Of a stretch of 64,000 nucleotides of DNA, positions 1 through 10,895 are shown piece by piece. The notes below the pieces were generated by a model, which saw only the letters and a list, made by a program, of their open reading frames with translations, was not told where the DNA came from and did no database searches. The stretch comes from Musa acuminata AAA Group (taxonomy: Eukaryota; Streptophyta; Magnoliopsida; Zingiberales; Musaceae). Position 1 is the stretch's first letter. Each line of letters starts with the position of its first letter. Both the position numbers and the translations under genes were made by a program. The stretch is from positions 3,239,001-3,303,000 of the forward strand of contig NC_088340.1 in the NCBI RefSeq assembly GCF_036884655.1, written 5' to 3'.

Positions 1-177
1 ACAGTGCTGGAAGAAGATGAAGTAAACACATATTCCACAAGTACTTCTCAACCAAAACAAAATCTTGGGGCCACAATTCTAGCTTCTAAGTTTGCTGCAA
101 CCACTAGAAAGGGAGCTCAGAAGATCAAGTTACAGAAGCCAGAGGAGCCCGACTTCTCCACAGACCCTTATGATTAG
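1..177 (+). CDS. 3' terminal exon of an unidentified gene (partial)
   Basis: Frame 1 is open from the first base to a TAG at 175-177, giving 58 codons. The peptide is charged and polar (Glu/Asp at the start, Ala/Thr/Lys/Gln in the middle) and ends in FSTDPYD. This composition is more protein-like than the AT-rich sequence that follows, so I read it as the C-terminus of a gene whose body lies left of the window. No domain is recognisable and I do not name a family. The 5' side cannot be checked because the window begins inside it. An unlucky open frame is the alternative. Confidence 0.5.
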   Translation, partial: TVLEEDEVNTYSTSTSQPKQNLGATILASKFAATTRKGAQKIKLQKPEEPDFSTDPYD

Positions 178-3148
178 TTATCGCTGAACCTGTTATGATG
201 GCAACTGCTTTCTGCTCACTGCAATTACAATTACAACACAAACTGGTTTGAGTTAGGGTTTCTACCTTGTAAATTACGATGCTAGGGATGTAAATCTTCA
301 CAACAAACCAATCTATACACATGGCTAATAGGATGGTCCATCATCACCTTAACTGAATCAAAGAAAGTGTTTAATCGGCTTCGCATATCTTGTATTTTAG
401 CATGGGTTTTTTTGGCTTGGTGTTGTATAATCATGTCTAGGATGCCAAGAACAGTCCATATTTGTTATATGATGACACCTATTCATTTCCTCCTTTTATC
501 TTTGCCCACTTTTGATTTCTATCTATATCTTTGGATAAGAGTTAAGAGCAGCATAAATGAGGGTATAGCTTTGACAAATTGGTGAAACATGGAGCATACT
601 GTTGACTGAGGTCTACAATTCAAATCTGATGATTCCAAATGAATCCATCACTCCAATGTGTGCAAGAATTATGGGTGAGTGACAACTCCCATGAAACATG
701 GCCATCACCTTTGTAAAATGTCTGTGACGTTGTCTGCATTTGTCCAGGATTCTTGTTCATTGCATATGCTTGCTCCTCACCAAAGGAATCAGCCTTTTCT
801 TGTGCAAGGTGGGTTCCTTGTGTTGTCAAGTTTTAAGGAATCCAATGGCACAAAAGCTATGGAGCTAATAGGGATGTGAATGAATGACTTCATAAAGAGA
901 GAAAGCATAGCTTTTTCTGAGTGCATCCCCACTCAGAGATGGTCATGATGCAGAGTTCCTTTTCCACTTTAACCTTTTGTGATGATGGTTCCTTGTTCTC
1001 CCAAAAGGAGTTCCATGTTCATCAACTGCCTAACCCTTGTAAAAGGCAGGACCTTTATTTGTCATGATCACAGATATTGGCACAAGGCCATCATAGCCTA
1101 GTCAAGTCCTTGCATTTTCCCCTCCATGGAAGATTTGTGAAAGAAGTTTTGATGTGAGGCATGACATGACCTTTTCCTGAGTGGGGGAAGTGATCATTAA
1201 AGTATGATGGTTTAGATTTGGTTTGGTAGAGATGGAATACCAACTCTCAAGGAAAGTTCAGACACCCTTCAAAGCAACATGCTCAGCTGCTAACTTTCAT
1301 AAAAATAAAAAGTGTTCTTTTTCTTCTTCCCAGGACATCATGCAGTATCATCTGAGCTCATGATGGTGTTCATGGACTGAGTCTATTCTTCTTTCCTTCA
1401 AAGTTTCCTTTTAATTATTTCATCTTACCTGTTCTTTTTGATGTTTGCCATTGTCTCATTCTATATGTAAAAGTGACAAAAGAAAAGCCAAATTTATGCC
1501 CCCACTTTTTTTTTTTTTTTTGCTTTTTTTTGGGAAAAAAACAAAGAGGACATAATGTCTTTACTTGGAGAATTATTTGGACAAAGACCTTATTTATGCA
1601 AATAAAGGGAATGTATTGTTTCCATTTCTACAATCCATTTCATTGACCAGCAAGAATAAAAAGCACAACCCCCTACTAATTAAATGGAAAGCAGGTGTTA
1701 GTTATCATGTCATAAAGACATAGGTAGGGCACAATTGTTGGGAACTTGACTTGATCATATCCATCTTAGTCTCTCTAATAGATTAGAAAGATTTCCTTTA
1801 TTGTAGATAAATTAATGCTATTGGGCTTGGTCAAACATCCAATCCAAACAAATTAAATAGCAATAACAAAATGAAAGTTCCAATAGCTTTAGCATTATGT
1901 GATGAGATTGTTTCTTTTGTTCCTTTGGCAACTAGATGATCATGTTTGAATTAACTTCTATTAACTGCATCAACCTGACCTTATTTCAGCCTGATTTAAT
2001 CCATTTCTAGCTCAAGCTTTTTGGAATGGTATGTTTGGAATATTAGGCATTGGAAGCAAATTTATCTATTTTTTTTTTCTTGCAAATGATAAATTCTTGG
2101 ATTCAAATTTAACATACATCATATTGGGCACAAATTCAACTAAAACACTTAAATGTTTAAGTTACAAGTCAATTCTAATATATATAACTTGATTTCTTCG
2201 ATCCTTAGTGTAATATATTTTTAATATATATTTCTATGCACGTATAGGTTGTTTGTTTTTCCCTACTTAATCTATACATGTTTTAGGGCGATTTACTCGT
2301 CAACAAATATTCATCATCGTTATGCGACTCATCTTCGTCTAGATAAACCCTAGTTCAATCGATACCATGTTTTTAATTTATTCAATCAAACAATAGCTTA
2401 ATTTTGGCTAGCAAATCTATCTTAGTTCGATCATTTTTTTTTTTATGATTAATTCAAATCAAATTTTATTCACTTGTGTCTAATGTCAGTCTAAGTCAAA
2501 CTAGTCAACATGATCATCAAATCAAATCTATGCGCATGTTATGTATATACAGGTAAATAATAAATATTGCTCATTTAAAGGGTGTTTCCAGTGAGAAAGA
2601 GATCTCAATTCATGTGGTGGTGTGGTAATAATTAAAAGCTAAAAGTGGAGCTTTGACAAAAGCTGCTCACCGACTAATAGAGAACTCAAAGCGAAGTGGT
2701 TTACCTCTTTACCATTTACCAACCCTACCGCTGCTCGAGAAGCGCGCAGCCAAAAAGCAATGGCAGGGCAAAGCCAGCGGGCGTGCGAGTCACGTCTCGG
2801 CGACGCTCATCATCATCTCTCGTACTACTTTCCCCTTGTAATCGAAGCCTTGGCTGCATCTCTCCATACAAGTACGAGATCGATGCATGGACTTGTTTGC
2901 ATCTGAAGTCTGAGAGGAAGAGCTCGGTGCAGTTTGGGTAAGTAAAGGACTGATGGAGAAGGGCCGATGGGAAGATGTCAACAAGGCTCTACAGAGTGCT
3001 CATGATGGCTGAAAGCAGACTTGGATTGCAAGTTCCCTCTCTCACTGTAGATTTTGTGCTCATACATAGTATAGTGGGGTTATCCTCATCACGAAACACA
3101 AGATTAACGTGTAATCTTAGGCAAAAAGGAAGAAGATTCTTGTTGGTC

Positions 3149-3180
<32 letters not shown>

Positions 3181-3397
3181 GAACTACACCTGCGGTTAAT
3201 CACCTTGGAACGGGTACATCATCTCTCTTATTCAAAGCTGCCTTCTATACTGTGTAGGAGAGACTGTGTCGTACGTCCTTCTTCTATATTGTCGCACTGT
3301 ATAGTTCGGATTGGTTGGGGCTGCAGAGACCGAGAGGTGTCCTCGTTTGTGGTAGTGTGTGTACATATTGGAGAAGGAGAAAAGGGTGGGGGAATCG
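178..3397. other. Intergenic region, probable SMXL promoter and leader at its right end
   Basis: About 3.2 kb, AT-rich, with only short unconvincing open frames. It should hold the 3' UTR of the upstream gene on the left and the promoter and 5' UTR of the SMXL gene on the right. The last 600 bases are richer in GC and contain a CT-repeat near 3151-3174, a common feature of plant core promoters and leaders. A long T-run lies near 1508-1530. I see no RNA gene here. Confidence 0.5.
3151..3175 (+). repeat. (CT)n microsatellite upstream of SMXL
   Basis: Uninterrupted CT dinucleotides of about 25 bases, some 225 bases before the SMXL start codon. Pyrimidine-rich CT tracts are frequent in plant 5' UTRs and core promoters, so it may lie in the leader. 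This position is inferred, not shown. Confidence 0.8.
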
Positions 3398-6300
3398 ATG
3401 AGGACGGAGGTGGCGACGATACAGCAGATGCTGACGCCGGAGGCGGCAGCGGTTTTGATGCGGTCTGTCGAGGAAGCGCGCCGCCGACGCCATGGCCAGA
3501 CGACGCCGCTCCACGTGGCAGCCAACCTCCTCGCAGCTCCCTCGGGGCTCCTCCGCCGAGCCTGCGCCGTCTCCCACCCGCTCCTGTCTTCCTCCTCCCA
3601 CCCCCTTCATTGCCGGGCCCTCGAACTCTGCTTCTCCGTCGCGCTCGATCGCCTCCCGGCTAGTGCCAGTTCAAGCAGCGCCGACGCCGAGCAGCCGCCA
3701 CTCTCCAACGCGCTGGTTGCGGCAGTCAAGCGCGCCCAGGCCCACCAGCGCCGTGGGTGCCCCGAGCAGCAGCAGCAGCAGCCCCCGCTGCTCGCCGTCA
3801 AGGTCGAGCTCGGCCACCTCGTCGTCTCTGTTCTTGATGATCCCTCCGTCAGCCGCGTCATGCGCGAGGCCGGCTTCTCGAGCCCCGCCGTGAAAGCTGC
3901 CATCGAGCACTCGCTCTTCTCCGATTCTGACGCTGCCGCCGCTTCGCCGAGCCTTCCGGGCACGAGGAACGTATACATCAGTCCTCGGTTGCAGCAGAAA
4001 CAGGGGAGGAGCAGGCCGGACGCAAAGAAGAGGGAGGAGGTCAAGAAGGTGTTGGACATAATGACGAGGGTGAAGAAGAGGAACCCGGTTCTCGTCGGCG
4101 ACTTCGAGGCAGCGTCGGTGATGGAGGAGGTGCTAACGATGATCGAAAAGGAGGAGCTCGGCATGGACAACCCGGCAACATTACGTTTGGCTCAAGTCGT
4201 GTCCTTGGAGAAGGAATTCTCGTCTTCGGAACGAAGCTTGATACCCAGAAAGATCAACGAATTATATGGCACTTTGGAACACGTGATTCGTGCTCGCTCC
4301 ACCAATGGTGGCATGGCAGGTCTAGTTCTCGATCTGGGGGACTTGAAATGGCTTGTGGAGAGCCCCGGCGGATCCGGTGCAAGCTCGGTTCAGCAGATGG
4401 CCCGCGCCGCACTGACGGAGATGGGGCGGCTACTGTCCAAGCTCCGAGAAGGCGACGGAAGCAGAGGCCGAGTTTGGGTGGTCGGGACTGCGACATGCGC
4501 GACGTATCTGAGATGCCAAGTCTACCACCCGACGATGGAGGGAGACTGGGACCTCCAGGCCGTGCCCATCCCGCCGAGGTCGCCACCGATGGCCGGCTTG
4601 TTCCCAAGGCATGAAACCGAGATTACACTCTGTTCCACCTACTCTGTTGCTCTGCTCATTCTGATCTTGCGACAACTCTTGTATGATTCCAGGTCCGGAG
4701 GCAATGACAGCGCAAGCAGCTCGATCATGGCAGCTGGTACCGCTGCCATCGTCCTGACTCGACCATTGGAAAGCAGCAGTTGCTCGCAGCCGGCAGCTTT
4801 GTGCCAACTTTGCATGGCGGGCTATCAGCATGAGCTTGCCAAGCTCGTACCAAACGAATCAGAGGGCCGCTCTTCAAAGCCCGGACAGCAGTCAAAGGGA
4901 AGTCTACCCCGGTGGTTGCAGATCGCGGTTCCCAGCAGGACACCCGCATCCGATCACCACCTTCAGGTTTGAACTTTGAATCGATTGCGAGTCTCAAATT
5001 CATCTCCATGGATTCAAGATACGAGCTAAGGTTACATCGTTTGCACAGATCGAGGAGCAGGAGCTTCTTCAGAAGGAAAAGGCTGAAGAGTTGCTGAGGA
5101 AATGGTGTGGCAGATGCACTCGCCTCCACATGAATCTTCGTGCAAATGTTATCACCTCTGGAAGAACTCCGGCCCCAAGTCTTCCGATGCTAAGCTCAAG
5201 AAGCTGCACCATTCTTCCACAGCAGCATCTCGAACCAACTCCAACTCGAAATGACGGTGATGGCAGTCTGAAGCCGAACTCACTGGAAGACCATATAAGC
5301 CCGGTGAAGACAGACCTTGTTCTGGGGCTCTCGCGGCCTCTCAGTGCCCCATTGCAGAAACCCCATGGCGAGCGCACGGTGGCCTTGTCGAAGAGATCTT
5401 GGGATCAATTTAGTGACCAACGAAGCAAAACAATCACAGGTATTCCAGATGCTGATTCCCTGAAGAGGATCTCTAATGGCCTGACCAAGGCCGTCAGCTG
5501 GCAGCCGGAGGCCGCCTCTGCCATCGCCGCTGCAGTGGTGCGATTCAAGTCCGGGAATGGTAAGCGGCGCAGCGTTGGGGCCAGGGCTGGTTCATGGCTG
5601 CTCTTCACTGGACCCGATAAGGTTGGGAAGAGGAAGATGGCTGCTGCCCTGTCGGAGCTCATGTTCAACGCTGCACCGGTCAGAATCAATCTCGGTAGCC
5701 CATCGTCTGCTGATGGTGATGATGGAGAAATGGATGTCAAGACTTTGCTGGACCAAATCGCTGAGGCCATCCAGCAGAATCCCTGCTCCATAATTGTGCT
5801 CGAAGACATCGATCATGCCGACGATCTCGTAAGGGGGACTATCAAGCGTGCCATCGAAAGCGGTCGACTCCTGGATTCTCGTGGCCGGGAGGTCAGCCAT
5901 GGCGGCATCATCTTCATCCTCATTTCAGATCGGTGGCCTGACAATCTCAGGAACTCAGAGGACTGCCATCTCCAATGCAGAGGGTGGCAACTGGAGCTCT
6001 CGTTCGGGGAAAAGAGCAGGAAGCGACATCCCGATCCGCCATTGAAGAATGAGCAGCCGCCGAAACAGAGAAAGCAGTCTTGCAGTCAGGGCCTTTCTCT
6101 CGATTTGAATTTGGCTGTCAGCGAAGATGATGATGATGGCGAAGAGGGTTCGTGGAATTCCAGTGACCTCACAGTGGAGCACGAGCACAAGTACGGGCAG
6201 CTCGCCGTCGACTGCCCAACATCATCGTCGAATGCCTCTGAGCTAATCGATATAGTGGATGAAGCCATCGTGTTCAACCCCGTAGACTTTAGCACATTGA

Positions 6301-6614
6301 AGAAGACACTCTCCGAGTCGATATCCTCGACATTCACAAGAATCATGGGCACCGGTCGACCATTACGGATCGATGAGGAGGCACTCGATCGAATAGTTGG
6401 CGGGGTTTGGCAAAGCGGAGCCACCACGGTGTTCGACGAATGGACCGACAGGGTACTGGTGCCAAGCATCAATCAACTGAGGAGCAATTCAGAGGTCAAC
6501 AACCGATCTACGGTACGGCTATCATCGGTGAAGGCGAACAACGATACAAACAAGGGAGGCTGCGCCGGGAATTGGCTGCCGAGCTCCGTCAGCATCGCCA
6601 TACATGGAGCTTGA
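3398..6614 (+). CDS. SMXL: SMAX1/SMXL-type Clp-like transcriptional repressor
   Basis: SUPPRESSOR OF MAX2 1-like proteins are nuclear repressors of karrikin/strigolactone responses; F-box MAX2 with KAI2 or D14 receptors targets them for degradation, and they recruit TOPLESS corepressors. Exons fit 3398-4608, 4693-4966 and 5049-6614 (1016 aa; Arabidopsis SMAX1 is about 990). The N-terminus has the Clp-N repeats (TIQQMLTPEAAAVL, then HGQTTPLHVAANLL; later RAQAHQRRGCPEQQ and LDDPSVSRVMREAGFSSPAV). The C-terminal half has a degenerate P-loop GPDKVGKRK (residues about 683-691), Walker-B-like VLEDID, and an EAR motif LDLNL (846-850). The N-terminal wording puts it in the SMAX1/SMXL2 branch rather than D53/SMXL6-8 or SMXL3-5. 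I chose ATG 3398 over an in-frame ATG at 3359 because family proteins begin MR-x-TIQQ. Oddities: intron 1 appears to be GC-AG and a multiple of three, and the RGKT degron is replaced by DVKT (724-727). Confidence 0.92.
4609..4692 (+). other. Probable 84 bp GC-AG intron 1 of SMXL
   Basis: Reading straight through gives 28 hydrophobic residues that the family lacks, between ...GLFPR and SGGNDS. The stretch is pyrimidine-rich and ends TTCCAG, a good acceptor. No GT donor fits, but AAG|GCATGA at 4606-4614 offers a GC donor. Splicing 4608 to 4693 keeps the frame and recreates the Arg codon. Because 84 is a multiple of three and the intron has no stop, retention would yield a longer but in-frame protein. 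Confidence 0.7.
4967..5048 (+). other. 82 bp GT-AG intron 2 of SMXL
   Basis: The donor CAG|GTTTGA follows codon 495 and the acceptor TTGCACAG precedes ATC GAG GAG. The frame closes with TGA just after the donor if unspliced. Splicing joins PASDHHLQ to IEEQELLQKEK, which matches the family's Ile-Glu-Glu segment before the middle region. Confidence 0.85.
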
Positions 6615-8871
6615 AAGCTTAGGATATAATCGAAGGATAATTTCCTTTTTCTTTTTCTTGTTCATAGCGATTACATTGATTAGTATCTCTGTTCATGTAC
6701 TAATTAATGATAATGGAGTACGTTTAATTCCACGTAAATTCTCATGCACCATTGCCAAACTTACCGGATAACTACGGAGTGCAGAGTGTGGAAGACGTCG
6801 AGCATCATGTTGTCGACACTCGGGAAAGAGCATGGAAGCAAGAAGCAGCCGTGTCACTGTGTGGGTGCAGCAGCACGTCTTCCGAGAGAAGACAAGCGGG
6901 TGGAGCTGCTTCAGAGATGGCAGAGGCCATGGCGAGCACATGACCGATGAACACCGCTTAATCTTTTGACCCATGAGACGATTAAAGCGGAAGCACTCAG
7001 GATTAACCTTTGCCCAGCGAGACCAAAAGCTGCGCTGCCACATACAGTCGGTCCCCTTTCTGCACTCCAACAGTCTTTGCCTTTCCCTTTCATTCCTCGC
7101 CTTATCCTTACTTTCTCTTATCGAGTAAGAAAAGAAATATCAGAGTGACTGTGAACAGAACCTGTGGTTTTTAGTGGTCCAATTGATCTTTTCTTTTTGT
7201 TCTTCCTAAATCCTCATTCTCATTTCATCTTTTGGACTCGCTCTCATCGCTGTTCGATGGTGATCATGTCTGCAATGGACCACCAAAACCAGTGTGCATG
7301 GATACCAATTCATGGGGAAAGATACAAGGTCTCGATGGCTCCACAAAGGAACACTGGTCATCCATCTGCAGTAAATAAGAGATCGGCAATGGAATCTAGT
7401 TTTAACTCATTCAGCAATCAAACTTTCCTCTTCTTCTCTCTCCCCTCATGAACACCCATGGATTCTGCTTCTGCAAAAGGCTTGTCAAAGCGAGAAGAGG
7501 AGAAGAGCAGCTTTTGGACGAACTTTACAAACAAAAGAAGGAAAAGGGAATGTGACAGTGTCAGTTAATTGTTCCCACTTTCGTTCCTGTTTGCAAAGCC
7601 ACGGCTTCAGCCCTCAACTGTGGGTTGGCAATCGATGGTGGAAGAAAGAGGACGTACTGGCAGTCCATGCGGCCACAAAAGAAGGGCACGCCCATCGAGA
7701 CTGTGCTGCCGTCCCAGCTTTGTAAGCTTTCGACCTCCAATGGCGTGGTGATGGCTTCTCCTGGCAACTTCCGGCCCTCTCTTTACCTGCGTCCTCGTCG
7801 CTTTCTTCAGCTTTTCCTTGCCGTCAGACCTCTCTCTCAGATCATTAAAAGCGTAAAGGCAACATGTTCATCGCTTGGATGTGACCAACCTGACACTGAT
7901 ATATGTTTTCCGGCCCTCTCTGCACATCACCACAACCAGGATTTGGATGTAAAGATTCTCTCACTGTGGATGTTAGATCCAATCACATGAGATAAAATCT
8001 AAATTGTGGATCTAAAATCCACTAATATACTGTAGAATCAATGTTTAATTCAGTGATGACTTCTTATCATTTCTATCTATTGGAAATATAGGACTAAATC
8101 CAAAGCTACATTCATGATTCTGTCAGCATGTTTAACTGCAGAGAAGTAATATAAACAGGCATTAGATTGTGTGGGTGTTAAATAGAGTGAGTGGAATGGT
8201 GAGGCAAGAGAGAGAGAGAATAAGACAGATCATGGGATGCTGGAGAAGAGGTTGAAGGAATTGATTGCCCACAGCCACTTCCACCCAAAACAAGACAAGG
8301 TCTGCTTTATGACAAATCCAGTGGGTGCACACAGATGCTTCCAACACCCACCTCACCTTAAACTCCTCCACCTTCTTCCCCACACCCCAAATCTGCCTTT
8401 TTCCTGACGAAAACAACACCTCAACTGCTCTCCTCTCTTGCAATCAGTCTCCTTTGCTGTGTGGAGGATGATCATGATGACCACACATCTCAGAGGCCTT
8501 GGCCCATGTGAGGGTGTCACCCACTCTTTTCCTCTTTGGTTGTTTACTGCATGGATCCATGCATCTGTTGTTTCTCCTCTCCTCCCATTCACTTGCATGG
8601 ATTCTTTCCAGTGGCCCTCCACTGTCAGTTCATATGCCTTATCTTTTTGGTTTACCAACAACAGGCACTTCTTCCCTGTTTCTTTTACTGTCATATTGGG
8701 TTCCCACTGAGTGGATCAAACCTTGCTAATATGCTTGCCTTGTATTGAAGCAACATGATAAATGGGCCTAAACTTTCATTCACTTATTTTGGGCCTAAAG
8801 ATGGGTTTACATATGGGCTATCTTGGAGCAAGAACATGCACACACCTAGCTAATTACATATACCCTATAGT

Positions 8872-9170
8872 TACAGTTAGACCTCTTTAGCATCTCGATT
8901 TCTATACCTAAAAAACTTGTATCGAAATCCTTATTAGACCTTTTTACCATTTCGATCCTTAGAGTTAAAAAAGTTTACGGTGAAACATTTAATCCAATTA
9001 GGTAAAGCCCAATGACGTTAAGATAAATATTTTACTTTTATAACTATAAAAATTTCAGTATAAATTTTATAAGTATAGAGATCGGGATGCTAAAGGTATT
9101 TAACTATAAGAATTTGAATATAATTTTTTTAAATATAGGGATCGGATCCTAAATTTTTAACTATATGGGG
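8872..9170. mobile_element. Foldback/MITE-like inverted-repeat element
   Basis: The left end (ACCCTATAGTTACAGTTAG...) and the reverse complement of the right end (ACCCCATATAGTTAAAAATT...) pair imperfectly. Inside, TTTAGCATCTCGATTTCTATA pairs with TATAGAGATCGGGATGCTAAA. At about 299 bp with no coding capacity it fits a nonautonomous foldback element. A similar unit lies at 41546-41840. Confidence 0.55.
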
Positions 9171-9640
9171 TTTAAGATTGAATTACAATAATTTAATAAA
9201 TATATTATTATCAATTTTAGTTTAAATATTTTGTTGAAGCTTAATAATCCCATAAAATCGGATCATGACAATTAATATGTCAAATAATATCATAGCAAAG
9301 TGGACATTGAGTCAACTAAGCCTCACATATACTATGAGTAGATTTGATTATAGACTAAGTTGGATCCTTTAGTGCAAAGACTATCATACATTCCATCACG
9401 TTGGATATTATGAGTCTAATGCTACACATCCAAATTAGGTAAAGCAAAAGATTATAGTGGAATATAGAATTTTTTTTTTAATTTTGTTATCATTTTACGG
9501 AACACGAAAAAGTGTCCATCCAAATAGTTGAAATATTATGATTTATATTTATTATTATAATTAATTTCTTTGTTGTATGATTGAATTATTTTTCTTTAAT
9601 AGTTATTTAATTTTGTTCACATTTTTCGTTAATGAGAAAT

Positions 9641-9800
9641 TGCCACGTGGATATTGGGAGGTGCGCGAGGTGAGTGCTCGCTTTCTCTTTTTCCCTTTGC
9701 TCGACACAGCAGCGGCAGAGAAGGGAATGCGAGAGAGATCAGAAGGCAGGGAGGAACAGTAGGTCGAGGGGCGAAGAAGCAGCTCTCCTGCGAAGTAAGT
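9641..9800 (+). promoter_or_regulatory. Leader-like stretch with G-box core and splice-donor-like end
   Basis: A GCCACGTGG sequence (G-box core CACGTG) near 9641-9649 is followed by a GC-richer, purine-rich tract ending GCGAAG|TAAGTTTTC-like near 9797, which looks like a spliced 5' leader. No coding exon could be linked to it downstream. It could belong to a noncoding transcript or be a relic. Confidence 0.2.
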
Positions 9801-10895
9801 TTTCTTCGTGTGTCGAGAGTTGTTCTTATTTTTAGGTCTATGACTTCTTTATGTTGTCATCAAGCTCCGGTTCCTCGACATGTCACCCGAGAACCTCGAT
9901 AGGTTCCTTTGTCTTGAACCACTTAGCTTGATTCGTTCGACACGGATCTGATGTGGAAGAGAATTGGTATTAGGGTTTCTTGTGTTTTCTGATTCCTATG
10001 TCAAGTTTTTCCTAGAAACAAGATAGTAAGATAGATGTTCATCTTGTGCATTTAGCTTTAATCATACTGGATGCACATTATAACATTGTGGTCTTCCAGT
10101 GGATGTAGTCGCAGACTCATCTGTGGTTGAACCTCTGAATTCTATAGTGATTTCCCGGCGTTGGTCAAAATTCTTCTTTTCACACCGTCTTTGCAAACTC
10201 CAGTTATAATGCACTATGGGTAAGAGAAATCAATGATCGTTGTGCCAGATCTTTTTATTTATGAAAAAATAGAAAGGCCAAGAAGTGAAATATATAGGAG
10301 CCCTTTGATCTTTCATCTTAGAGGATTATGGCAATTCATTCGTTTTCATTAGCGAAATTTCCATGCTATAACTTCTCATCAGCATACAACTTTTCTCCAT
10401 TATATTAACTCCATATGCACAGTTATATATATAGAGCCATTATTGCAACCTTGAAGTAGGCTTCTTTTAGTTCAAAATGAGGGAGGTAAGAGAAAGAAAA
10501 AGGGGAATCACGGAAGCACTGACCCATGGCAAACAACACCAAATACTGCTGTCAGGGACTCATATGTCACCATGCATTGCGTTAAGTTTAAAAGCGTCAA
10601 CTTAAATCATAGAACTTTGTTAGGACTTCATACTTTGAGCTCTTGTCGCTTGAAATTTTTTGCCTATGGTTTTAGTTAGTGGTATATGATTCTGATGGGA
10701 TCATCTTCGCCTCCTTCGGTTTACGGGATTTGGAGAAATGAAGATCTGATCACTGATACTTGAAACATCTTTGAGAAACTCTTGGAGGTTTTACCATGAG
10801 AATGAGAATGAATTAGAAAATGATACATGTAGTGAGCATAATGTTCATATGAAGCTCATATTTGTAACAATTACAACAACAGTACCTAGTTGACC

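Larger units (their letters stand above)
6615..10895. other. Intergenic region between SMXL and GLR-A
   Basis: About 4.3 kb. The left edge is the SMXL 3' UTR. Open frames here are at most about 120 codons, overlap one another on both strands, and carry no recognisable motif. It includes a foldback element (8872-9170) and a leader-like stretch around 9640-9800. The right edge is the 3' UTR of the minus-strand GLR-A gene. Confidence 0.5.

Noticed and set aside
3359..3397. In-frame upstream ATG of SMXL (13 extra residues)
   Set aside because: The family starts at the MR-x-TIQQ position, and the extra residues have no counterpart.
3607..4170. A 187-codon minus-strand open frame
   Set aside because: Antisense shadow of SMXL exon 1.
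7625..7990. A 121-codon plus-strand frame after SMXL
   Set aside because: No motif, average composition, and overlapped by other frames. Nothing to separate it from chance.
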